Shown here: positions 17,654 to 24,599 of the stretch, one piece after another | How positions within the stretch are numbered: position 1 is the first letter of the stretch | Layout of the letters: every line of letters begins with the position of its first letter | Assembly: GCA_023458535.1 (NCBI GenBank) | Contig: JAEWYW010000018.1 | Span: forward strand, 1 to 49,394 | DNA: 49,394 nt | DNA from: Bacteroidota bacterium | GTDB taxonomy: Bacteria > Bacteroidota > Bacteroidia > Flavobacteriales > Weeksellaceae | Direction: 5' to 3' | Position numbers and translations under genes: made by a program | The notes under the pieces: generated by a model | Databases searched by the model: none | Told to the model about the DNA's origin: nothing | What the model saw: the letters and a program-made list of their open reading frames with translations, nothing else

Positions 17654-19732
17654 ATGAAAAAAATATTACTTTTTCTAACAATACTGATCTATGGTTTACA
17701 CTATTCTCAATCAGATTGTATTACGGCAATACCCGTATGTGGGAATACCGACATTTCTTATAACCCTAACAGTAACGGTACTGTAATCGAACAAACTTCG
17801 GCAAGTTGTTTAGCTTTGGAACACTACTCGGTTTGGTATGTTTTCACCGCAGCAACTACAGGTACAATTGAGTTCACGATAACGCCATACACTGTTCCGA
17901 ATGTGAATCATTACGATTATGATTTTGCTGTATATGGACCAAACATCGACTGTGCCACTTGGGATTTTGGAAATGCAATTAAATGTAATTTTTCTGGAGC
18001 TAGTGGGCCAACTGGTTTAAGCTCTACACAAACTGGTTCTACTTGGGAAACACCTTTAAATGTAACTGCAGGTGAAACTTATTATTTATTGATTGATAAT
18101 TACATCCCTGATAATCCATATGGGTTTGCATTAACTTGGGGAGGTACTGCAACGTTGACTTCAGCCTTTAATGATCCAGCTTTAACACCATTCCCATTTG
18201 TTCCACCGGGAGTGCCTGCAGCAAACCCTGATGATCCAAGCGAAATTTTACACTGTTCATTACCGACAATGTTTGATTTTAGTTCTTTAACCAATGGAAT
18301 ATTAAATGGTAATCAAAACTTTGTAGTAACATATCATCTTAATGGTAATGATGCAATTGTGGGAGCTAATCCAATCACTGCACCCATTATGGTTAATGGT
18401 ACAGACACTTATTATTACAGGTTAAGATATGAAGATCCAACTGATCCAAATAATGCAGCTAACGGTTGCTTTGAGATTGGTAAATTTAAATTCAAGCAAG
18501 GGAATATAACAGGAACCGATGATACCCTTTTTGCATGTAACAACAATGGTGCAGGTACAGGTATGTTTAATTTAACCACGGCAAATGTATATGGAGGTCA
18601 AAACATTACAAAAAAATACTATCCTACCCTTAATGATTTAAATAACGGGACAAATGAGATTTTAAATCCTGCAAACTATAATTCAACAGCTCCTAAAGAT
18701 GTATTTGTTAAACTTACAACAGCTGACGGATGTACTGCAAATGCAACTATTCATCTGAAATTTCATCCGGTTGTTGTGCTACAGCCTGCTACTTTGGAAT
18801 CTTGCTTTATAGAGGCTGCCCCCACCACAGCAACGTTTGATTTAACGTCAGCAAATGTTACCAGCACAACTGGTACATTAAATAAGAAGTACTATCCAAC
18901 ATTAAATAATGCAAATGCTGGCACGAACGAAATTACTAATCCAACTCAATACATATCTACTAATGGCGAAGTTTATGTAAGAGTTACCAATGAAAGTAGT
19001 TGCTATGCTATTACTAAAATTACACTTAAAGTAATTCCACCGAAACCTTCGGCAGTGCTAAAAGATAAATATATATGTATAGATGGAAGAACAACACTTG
19101 ATGCTGGACCAGGTTACGATGGTTATGAATGGAGTACAGGCGCAACTACACAAGTAATAACTGGTGTTTCAGTAGGTGCTTACTGGGTAAAACTTAAGAC
19201 AGGATTTTGTTATACATTACAAAAGGTAAATGTATATGTAAATCCAAATCCAGTAATTACAGGTGTAGTAATAAAAAACAATACAATCACAGTAAATGTT
19301 AGTGGTGGTACTGCACCTTATCAATATTCTATTGACGGTGTTAATTGGCAACCATCTAGCACATTTAATGGTTTACCAAGAGGGGAAACTACAATATATG
19401 TAAAAGACGCTAACAATTGTCAGCCTATCAGCACGACCGTAACGGTTCCTAATCTTGTAAACGCGATTACGCCTAATGGTGATAATGTAAATGATTATTT
19501 AGATTACTCAGCATTATCTATGAAAAAGAATCTTACTTTTGAAATTTACGATCGTTACGGTAATAAAGTTTTCACGGGTGAGAAATTCAACAATTACCGT
19601 TGGGATGGTAAACATTACGACAAGAAATTATTAACAGGAACGTATTGGTATACCATCACTTGGAATGAAAATGATGCAGCCAACACATTCGTTAAATACG
19701 ACGGTTGGATTTTGATCAAAAACAGAGATTAA
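17654..19732 (+). CDS. Secreted multidomain protein with type B T9SS C-terminal domain, copy 2
   Basis: A 692-residue paralogue of the preceding protein with the same domain order: signal peptide, Cys-containing beta-sandwich (CITAIPVCGN, SVWYVFTAATTG, YDFAVYGPNIDC), two repeated modules (CNNNGAGTGMFNLTTANV, CFIEAAPTTATFDLTSANV, each with a KKYYPTLN block), the Ig-like ICIDGRTTLDAGPGYDGYEWSTG module, and the type B sorting domain (NAITPNGDNVND to LIKNRD). The frame is open upstream to a TTG at 17633, but that codon overlaps a -7 element and the signal peptide begins cleanly at MKKILLF. A terminator follows. Surface adhesin-like role inferred; ligand unknown. Confidence 0.9.
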   Translation: MKKILLFLTILIYGLHYSQSDCITAIPVCGNTDISYNPNSNGTVIEQTSASCLALEHYSVWYVFTAATTGTIEFTITPYTVPNVNHYDYDFAVYGPNIDCATWDFGNAIKCNFSGASGPTGLSSTQTGSTWETPLNVTAGETYYLLIDNYIPDNPYGFALTWGGTATLTSAFNDPALTPFPFVPPGVPAANPDDPSEILHCSLPTMFDFSSLTNGILNGNQNFVVTYHLNGNDAIVGANPITAPIMVNGTDTYYYRLRYEDPTDPNNAANGCFEIGKFKFKQGNITGTDDTLFACNNNGAGTGMFNLTTANVYGGQNITKKYYPTLNDLNNGTNEILNPANYNSTAPKDVFVKLTTADGCTANATIHLKFHPVVVLQPATLESCFIEAAPTTATFDLTSANVTSTTGTLNKKYYPTLNNANAGTNEITNPTQYISTNGEVYVRVTNESSCYAITKITLKVIPPKPSAVLKDKYICIDGRTTLDAGPGYDGYEWSTGATTQVITGVSVGAYWVKLKTGFCYTLQKVNVYVNPNPVITGVVIKNNTITVNVSGGTAPYQYSIDGVNWQPSSTFNGLPRGETTIYVKDANNCQPISTTVTVPNLVNAITPNGDNVNDYLDYSALSMKKNLTFEIYDRYGNKVFTGEKFNNYRWDGKHYDKKLLTGTYWYTITWNENDAANTFVKYDGWILIKNRD

Positions 19733-19750
19733 TACATTTTAATATCATCG

Positions 19751-19780
19751 AAAAAGGACTCAACAATGAGTCCTTTTTTA
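19751..19780. terminator. Bidirectional terminator between T9SS copy 2 and the HAD gene
   Basis: AAAAAGGACTC and GAGTCCTTTTT pair perfectly around a 6-nt loop with T-rich flanks on both strands, between convergent genes. Confidence 0.9.
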
Positions 19781-19800
19781 ATTTATATATGTTTTAGTTT

Positions 19801-20496
19801 TTACAAATACTCTTTAACTTCTTGTAAATTATGGATGACCTTTAGGTTGTTGTGAGTGACATCTTCCTGCAAAGCGTTGAAGAAAATTACTTCCATTCCA
19901 AAATTTTGCGCACCCTGCACATCTGCAATCCAATCATCACCAATGAGTATACTATTATTTTTGCTGGTGTTGGCAAGATTGACGGAATATTCAAAAATTT
20001 TCTCATCGGGTTTACGCACTCCTATGGAATCTGCACTGGTAATGGTTTCAAAAAAAGGCGCAATACCAGAAAGTATGCATTTGCGTTCGGTAACTTCCTG
20101 AAATCCATTGGAGATAATATGCATTTTGTAATTTTTATCCTGCAAATATTTCAGAAGATCCTCTGCACCATCCACTAAATAGTTAAAACTTAAAATCTGA
20201 TCTAAAAAATGATTTTCAAATTCCATGGAAAGAATTTCATCGTCGACTCCGAAATGCAGAAAGGTATCATAAAAACGATGTTTTCTCAAGTACTCTTTAT
20301 TTATTTCACCATCACGAATCTGCTCCCATAATTTTTCGTTGATATCATGGTATATCCGATGAAATTCTTCAAAGTCTATACGAAACTTCTCTTGAATAGA
20401 ATATTTATTAAACAGTTCCTGAATGGTTAAGTAAGCATTTCTGCGGTGATCCCATAATGTATTATCGAGATCAAAAAAAATGTGCTGAATTTTCAT
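19801..20496 (-). CDS. HAD-superfamily hydrolase, YjjG-like nucleotidase
   Basis: A 231-residue cytoplasmic phosphatase. HAD motif I FFDLDNTLWD gives Asp9 and Asp11, motif II is at MHIISNG, the lysine at RKPDEKIFEYS, and motif IV at LIGDDWIADVQGA. The insertion after motif I and overall length match the YjjG/YfnB nucleotidase group, which removes phosphate from pyrimidine or modified nucleotides. The frame extends 9 bp further to a TTG, but the ATG at 20496 gives the standard family start. A -7 element ends 6 bp before this ATG, so the leader would be about 2 nt. Confidence 0.92.
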   Translation of the reverse strand: MKIQHIFFDLDNTLWDHRRNAYLTIQELFNKYSIQEKFRIDFEEFHRIYHDINEKLWEQIRDGEINKEYLRKHRFYDTFLHFGVDDEILSMEFENHFLDQILSFNYLVDGAEDLLKYLQDKNYKMHIISNGFQEVTERKCILSGIAPFFETITSADSIGVRKPDEKIFEYSVNLANTSKNNSILIGDDWIADVQGAQNFGMEVIFFNALQEDVTHNNLKVIHNLQEVKEYL

Positions 20497-20502
20497 ACAG
20501 CA

Positions 20503-20510
20503 CAAATTTA
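20503..20510 (-). promoter_or_regulatory. Candidate -7 element nearly abutting the HAD start codon
   Basis: TAAATTTG on the minus strand, 6 bp before the ATG at 20496, predicting a leader of only 1-3 nt. No clear -33 TTG at standard spacing. Confidence 0.45.
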
Positions 20511-20529
20511 AGTAATTTACATTTTAAAT

Positions 20530-20664
20530 TTAATTCTTATTAATGACCATCTTTTTGTTGGGCATTTTTACCACCTCAATACTTTTGGAAAAATTTAATA
20601 AAAATTGAATGGTTTCTTTTTTAGGTTTTAACATTTTTGTGTTTAAAGAATCAATTTTTTTCAT
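20530..20664 (-). CDS. 44-residue basic protein downstream of the sigma factor
   Basis: A short open frame, ATG at 20664 to TAA at 20530, encoding 44 residues: MKKIDSLNTK at the start and PNKKMVINKN at the end, with a central helical stretch (ETIQFLLNFSKSIEVV). It is Lys-rich with no signal peptide. It begins 42 bp after the sigma factor stop on the same strand with no terminator between, so it is probably co-transcribed. It could modulate the sigma factor, but this is inference from position. The frame and coding-like composition support it moderately. Confidence 0.6.
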   Translation of the reverse strand: MKKIDSLNTKMLKPKKETIQFLLNFSKSIEVVKMPNKKMVINKN

Positions 20665-20706
20665 ACGCTAAATTGTTTCTTTAATAACGGTGGAAAAAAT
20701 AAAATA

Positions 20707-21309
20707 TTATCTGGTTAAAATAATATTATTTTCTTCCATAATTTTCCTAAGATTAATAAGTGCATATCGAACTCTCCCTAGTGTAGTATTAATCGACGTT
20801 TCCGTATGGTCTGCAATTTCTTTAAAACTCAACCCGTCGAAAAACCTGAGTTTTATCACCTCCAATTGGTTCTCTGGAAGGTATTGCAGCATCTTCATTA
20901 AGTCTTCATTGATCTGTAATGTTACTAGCTCATCTTCGATATTTTCTGAGGGTTCTCTCAAAAGATCGAAGATTGAATATTCATCACTCTCAAATGTAGT
21001 TTCTGAAACTTTGTAATTTTTAGATCTTGCGCGGAAGTAATCAATAATTAAATTGTATGCAATTCTTTTGGCCCAAACTAAGAATTTTCCTTCTTCGTTA
21101 TAATTTCCTTCTTTTAAAGTTACAATTATTTTCATAAAAGTATCCTGAAAAAGATCATTGGCTAAGTCTTGGTCGCTCACTTTATAATATATAAAACTGA
21201 ACAACTCGCGTTGGTAACGCTGAATGAGAACAGATAGGGCTTCTTCATCTCCACCTCTATACTGTGTAATTAGTAAACTATCAGATGCTTTCATAACTCT
21301 TTCCTTCAA
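20707..21309 (-). CDS. Sigma-70 family RNA polymerase sigma factor (ECF-like)
   Basis: A 200-residue group IV-like sigma factor. Region 2 is seen at residues from about 25 to 100 (ELFSFIYYKVSDQDLANDLFQDTFMKI, KFLVWAKRIAYNLIIDYFRAR) and region 4 with its helix-turn-helix at about 145-195 (LPENQLEVIKLRFFDGLSFKEIADHTETSINTTLGRVRYAL). Region 3 is absent, as expected for the class. An alternative start is the Met at residue 6. No anti-sigma factor gene with a membrane segment adjoins it; instead a 44-residue basic protein follows. Confidence 0.95.
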   Translation of the reverse strand: MKERVMKASDSLLITQYRGGDEEALSVLIQRYQRELFSFIYYKVSDQDLANDLFQDTFMKIIVTLKEGNYNEEGKFLVWAKRIAYNLIIDYFRARSKNYKVSETTFESDEYSIFDLLREPSENIEDELVTLQINEDLMKMLQYLPENQLEVIKLRFFDGLSFKEIADHTETSINTTLGRVRYALINLRKIMEENNIILTR

Positions 21310-21472
21310 TTTTATCGCACCATCATACTTGGATTACCAAATGTGATATCATGTGTAGGTTTAATTAAAAGTAGAGTTCGTCTATAGTCGCATATTTTGT
21401 ATGCTGTAAATATAATAAAAAAATTAATATTGCGTTAAAACTGCTTAAAATTTAATTAAAAAATAAAAATAA

Positions 21473-21970
21473 CTACTTAAGCATATCATGAATGAATACG
21501 GTAGGAATATTTAGTGTGAAATTGATATTTAACCCTTTTAGTTGTTTTCCGTTAATGCCAGAATCGCCGATTGGGAAGGCATACCCGCCTGTTAAATCTA
21601 AAATACCGAACAGTGTTACCCCAATTTTTGGAGCCACATATTTATTGGTCCCCTCAGCTCCAATCAAGAAATAATACGAGTGGTAAAAGTCTACATTTTT
21701 TTCAAAATTTAACAAGACATCCGCCTGAAGTTTCGGCATGATGGCAAATTTAGAATTCGCGGAACCCATTAGTGCAGATCCTCCCAAACGGTAAATAACA
21801 TCATCATTTTTTAGAAATAGGAGTTTCCCTCCCACTTCACCGAAGCTTTGGTTTTGATACACATATCCCACACTCACCATCTTGTGCATGGTATATTGTG
21901 CTTTGGCAAAACTTGAAAGCGTAAGAGTTATTAGCGCAATAAATAAGGTTTTAGATTTCATACATTTCAA
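21473..21970 (-). CDS. Exported outer-membrane beta-barrel-like protein of unknown function
   Basis: A 165-residue protein with a signal peptide (FIALITLTLSSFAKAQ). The mature part alternates aromatic/aliphatic and polar residues in short strands with Gly-rich turns (MVSVGYVYQNQSFGEVGGKLLF, YAFPIGDSGINGK, GLNINFTLNIP), which suggests a small outer-membrane barrel. The second Met at residue 4 (21961) gives an equally good signal peptide. It sits downstream of the metK terminator and is probably transcribed alone. No recognised family. Confidence 0.7.
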   Translation of the reverse strand: MKCMKSKTLFIALITLTLSSFAKAQYTMHKMVSVGYVYQNQSFGEVGGKLLFLKNDDVIYRLGGSALMGSANSKFAIMPKLQADVLLNFEKNVDFYHSYYFLIGAEGTNKYVAPKIGVTLFGILDLTGGYAFPIGDSGINGKQLKGLNINFTLNIPTVFIHDMLK

Positions 21971-21983
21971 CTAAGCTGTAAAT

Positions 21984-22026
21984 TTAAAAAAAAACTGCCT
22001 TATCCTTGAAAGATAAAGCAGTTTAT
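21984..22026 (-). terminator. Terminator after metK
   Basis: On the minus strand AAACTGC...GATAA-type arms (21992-21998 with 22018-22024, plus a further 5 bp inside a single mismatch) form a stem, followed by a run of at least nine T. Confidence 0.85.
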
Positions 22027-22042
22027 ATGCATTTAAAACAGA

Positions 22043-23323
22043 TTACAGATTAAAGGCTTTTTTAATCTCATCTACTTTATCTAGTTTTTCCCAAGTAAAG
22101 AACTCTAGATCTTTTACCGTTTCTACGCTTCCATCAAATTTTTTGAAAGTTTTATCAGCTACATAATAATCCTTACCCATGTGGCCGTAAGAAGCCGTTT
22201 CCTGATAGATAGGATTTCTCAATTTTAGATTTTGTTCGATAGCATAAGGTCTTAGATCGAAAATTTCTGACACCTTTTTTGCGATTTCACCATCTGTTAA
22301 ATCTACTTTTGATGTTCCATAGGTATTAATGAACAAACCACAAGGTTCTGCTACACCAATTGCATAGGAAACCTGCACCAAAACCTCATCTGCTACACCT
22401 GCTGCAACAAGATTTTTAGCAATATGTCTGGTGGCGTATGCTGCACTTCTATCCACTTTTGATGGGTCTTTTCCTGAGAATGCACCACCACCGTGAGCTC
22501 CTTTACCGCCGTATGTATCAACAATAATCTTTCTTCCTGTAAGACCAGTATCACCATGAGGTCCACCAATTACAAACTTACCCGTTGGATTGATGTGATA
22601 TTTAATTTGATCATTAAATAAAGATTTAATCTCCTCAGTTTGAGATGCAATCACCTTAGGAATTACAAGACCTTTAATATCCTCACGTATTTTCGTAAGC
22701 ATTTCTTCTTCAGATCCGAAGTCATCATGCTGAGTAGAAACAACAATAGAATCAATCCTAATCGGTTTATGATCATCTGAATATTCAATCGTTACCTGAC
22801 TTTTAGCGTCTGGACGCAAATAAGATATTTCCTTACCTTCTCTTCTAATTGCAGAAAGTTCCTTCAAAATGGAATGCGCCAAATCCAACGCTAAAGGCAT
22901 GTAGTTAGCAGTTTCATTTGTGGCATAGCCAAACATCATCCCTTGGTCTCCCGCTCCCTGTGCATTGGCTTTTGTCTCGAAACTGTCATCAGAAACCTGT
23001 CTGTCAACACCTTGATTAATATCTGCAGACTGCTCGTGGATCGCAGAAATCACCCCACAAGAATCTCCGTTAAACATATATTCTCCTTTTGTGTAACCAA
23101 TACCGTTGATAACGTCTCTTGCGATACTTTGAACATCAAGATAAGCTTTGGATTTTACTTCACCAGCTAAAACTACCTGTCCTGTGGTTACCAGTGTTTC
23201 ACAAGCAACTTTAGAATCTTTGTCGAAAGCTAAAAAATGGTCTATAAGTGCGTCTGAGATTTGATCGGCAACTTTATCTGGATGCCCTTCTGAAACAGAT
23301 TCAGATGTAAATAAATACGACAT
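22043..23323 (-). CDS. metK: S-adenosylmethionine synthetase
   Basis: Makes S-adenosylmethionine from methionine and ATP in the cytoplasm. The 426-residue protein carries the substrate loop SEGHPDKVADQISDA at the N-terminus, the signature GAGDQGMMFGYA and the Gly-rich P-loop GGKGAHGGGAFSGKDPSKVDRSAAY. The length is slightly above the usual 380-400 but without an obvious insertion. A SAM-II type riboswitch and a well-spaced promoter lie upstream, so product feedback is very likely. A terminator follows. Confidence 0.98.
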   Translation of the reverse strand: MSYLFTSESVSEGHPDKVADQISDALIDHFLAFDKDSKVACETLVTTGQVVLAGEVKSKAYLDVQSIARDVINGIGYTKGEYMFNGDSCGVISAIHEQSADINQGVDRQVSDDSFETKANAQGAGDQGMMFGYATNETANYMPLALDLAHSILKELSAIRREGKEISYLRPDAKSQVTIEYSDDHKPIRIDSIVVSTQHDDFGSEEEMLTKIREDIKGLVIPKVIASQTEEIKSLFNDQIKYHINPTGKFVIGGPHGDTGLTGRKIIVDTYGGKGAHGGGAFSGKDPSKVDRSAAYATRHIAKNLVAAGVADEVLVQVSYAIGVAEPCGLFINTYGTSKVDLTDGEIAKKVSEIFDLRPYAIEQNLKLRNPIYQETASYGHMGKDYYVADKTFKKFDGSVETVKDLEFFTWEKLDKVDEIKKAFNL

Positions 23324-23395
23324 AAATTTTTTTCGTTTTTGTAATTAAATAAATGGGAAGAAAATAAAGTCGAACGCAAACGGGTATAAAAGAAT

Positions 23396-23448
23396 ACTGC
23401 TTTAGCATTTTTTTAATGAGGTTGCAATCAGGACAAATTTTTCCTCTT
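23396..23448 (-). ncRNA. SAM-II (SAM_alpha) riboswitch upstream of metK
   Basis: On the minus strand the order of elements fits the SAM-II pseudoknot aptamer: P1 arm GAGG (23446-23443), the loop AUUUG...CC...UUGCA, the closing P1 arm CCUC (23421-23418), an A-rich linker UUAAAAAAA, and the conserved 3' segment GCUAAAG (to about 23399). The gap between UUGCA and GCUAAA (16 nt) matches the known Agrobacterium example as I remember it. CUG in the loop can pair with CAG after GCUAAAG to make the pseudoknot. SAM-II classically controls Met/SAM genes, which fits metK. Unusually, the metK ATG is about 73 nt beyond the aptamer. Confidence 0.85.
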
Positions 23449-23458
23449 AATAATCGGG

Positions 23459-23490
23459 CAAAGTTATAAAGTATTTTCGATATAATCAAA
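23459..23490 (-). promoter_or_regulatory. Promoter of the metK riboswitch transcript
   Basis: On the minus strand TTTG (23490-23487), a 20-bp spacer, then TAACTTTG (23466-23459), an exact -33/-7 Bacteroidetes promoter. The predicted start, near 23454, is a few nucleotides before the first arm of the SAM-II aptamer. Confidence 0.75.
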
Positions 23491-23526
23491 AAAATAAAAT
23501 GCAAATATTAAAACTGTACACTTACT

Positions 23527-23558
23527 AAAAAGAAAAACCTCAATATTACTGAGGTTTT
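23527..23558 (-). terminator. Terminator overlapping the end of oxyR
   Basis: AAAACCTCA and TGAGGTTTT pair around a 7-nt loop; on the minus strand T-rich sequence follows. The oxyR stop codon (23546-23548) lies in the loop, so coding and termination overlap. Confidence 0.8.
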
Positions 23559-24496
23559 ATGCTGGTATATTCTTTAGGATTTTTATTGTAATTCAACTGA
23601 TTCTGAAGCGAATTCTTGATGTACACCACCATCTCATCAATAATTTTCTGCTTGAATGTTGGTTTATAATAAATAATACTGATCTCTCTATATGGGAAAG
23701 GTTTCTGGAAATGGTAAACTTTCTTTTTCTGTTCATCTGAAAGCTGACTCATAGCTAGTTCTGGCAAAATGCTAATTCCGCCTACTTTATCCACCATTTG
23801 AATAAGAGTTTGAACATTGGACGCCAAGAAATCTAAATTTTTAGGCTTCAAACTATTTTCCTTCAACTGACAAATATGTTCAAACTGAGATCTTAAGCAA
23901 TTTCCTTCTTCCAAGAGCCAAGCTTTTTCAACATTCAGCTCCTCTGGAACCACATAAGATTTAGACTTTTTGACATTCTCATCCGAAGCATACAACATCA
24001 ACTCCTCATTAAAAAGAAAATCTTTGTAAAACTCATCAGCTGCATCATATGGAGTAGAAATTATTCCCGCATCAAGTTCTCCCTGTTTTAAAGCTTTAAT
24101 GATGTTTTCAGTGGTCATCTCCTTAACGTTCATTAAAATCTTCGGGTTCTCTTTTAGGAAACCAAAAATCTCTGTTGGTAAGATAAATGACGAAACAGTA
24201 GGTATAATTCCAACATTAATGGTTCCTCCTAAAATGTTGTTCAGTAAATTGGCCTTATTTTTAAGTTCGTTTACAGATTCTATTACAACTTTTGCCTGCT
24301 CTATAATCTGAACTCCAACATCAGTGGTTCTAATAGGATGCGTGGTTCTGTCGAACACCTTCACATCTAACTCATCCTCAAACTTCTGAATCATTGCACT
24401 CAGCGTTGGCTGTGTGATAAAACATGCTTGAGCGGCTTTTCCAAAATGTTTATACTTATCTACAGCGATAAGATATTCCAATTGTTGAATGTTCAT
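23546..24496 (-). CDS. oxyR: LysR-family peroxide sensor OxyR
   Basis: A 316-residue transcription factor. The N-terminal winged helix is typical (MNIQQLEYLIAVDKYKHFGKAAQACFITQPTLSAMI), followed by a LysR substrate-binding domain. The peroxide-sensing pair is visible at Cys200 and Cys209 in LLEEGNCLRSQFEHICQL, with the same 9-residue spacing as Cys199/Cys208 of E. coli OxyR. The open frame extends to a TTG at 24538, but the ATG at 24496 is the family start. It is divergent from catalase across 103 bp, the classic arrangement, so it probably activates katA on disulfide formation. The terminator overlaps the gene's end. Confidence 0.96.
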   Translation of the reverse strand: MNIQQLEYLIAVDKYKHFGKAAQACFITQPTLSAMIQKFEDELDVKVFDRTTHPIRTTDVGVQIIEQAKVVIESVNELKNKANLLNNILGGTINVGIIPTVSSFILPTEIFGFLKENPKILMNVKEMTTENIIKALKQGELDAGIISTPYDAADEFYKDFLFNEELMLYASDENVKKSKSYVVPEELNVEKAWLLEEGNCLRSQFEHICQLKENSLKPKNLDFLASNVQTLIQMVDKVGGISILPELAMSQLSDEQKKKVYHFQKPFPYREISIIYYKPTFKQKIIDEMVVYIKNSLQNQLNYNKNPKEYTSIKPQ

Positions 24497-24516
24497 TTCA
24501 TTAATATAATCTATTA

Positions 24517-24524
24517 CAAAGATA
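24517..24524 (-). promoter_or_regulatory. Candidate -7 promoter element for oxyR
   Basis: TATCTTTG on the minus strand, a TAnnTTTG match 20 bp before the ATG at 24496. No -33 TTG at standard distance, as often for activator-dependent or autoregulated promoters. Confidence 0.5.
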
Positions 24525-24532
24525 TAATGTTT

Positions 24533-24566
24533 TTGCAATTACTAATTATTATTTGACTTAAATTTG
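24533..24566 (+). promoter_or_regulatory. Promoter of katA
   Basis: TTTG (24533-24536), a 22-bp spacer, then TAAATTTG (24559-24566), matching the Bacteroidetes -33/-7 pattern. The start would be near 24571, leaving a 29-nt leader. The OxyR site is expected at or just upstream, but I could not identify a clear box. Confidence 0.65.
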
Positions 24567-24599
24567 AGAAATTATAATAGTTACAAAACTTGATATTTT

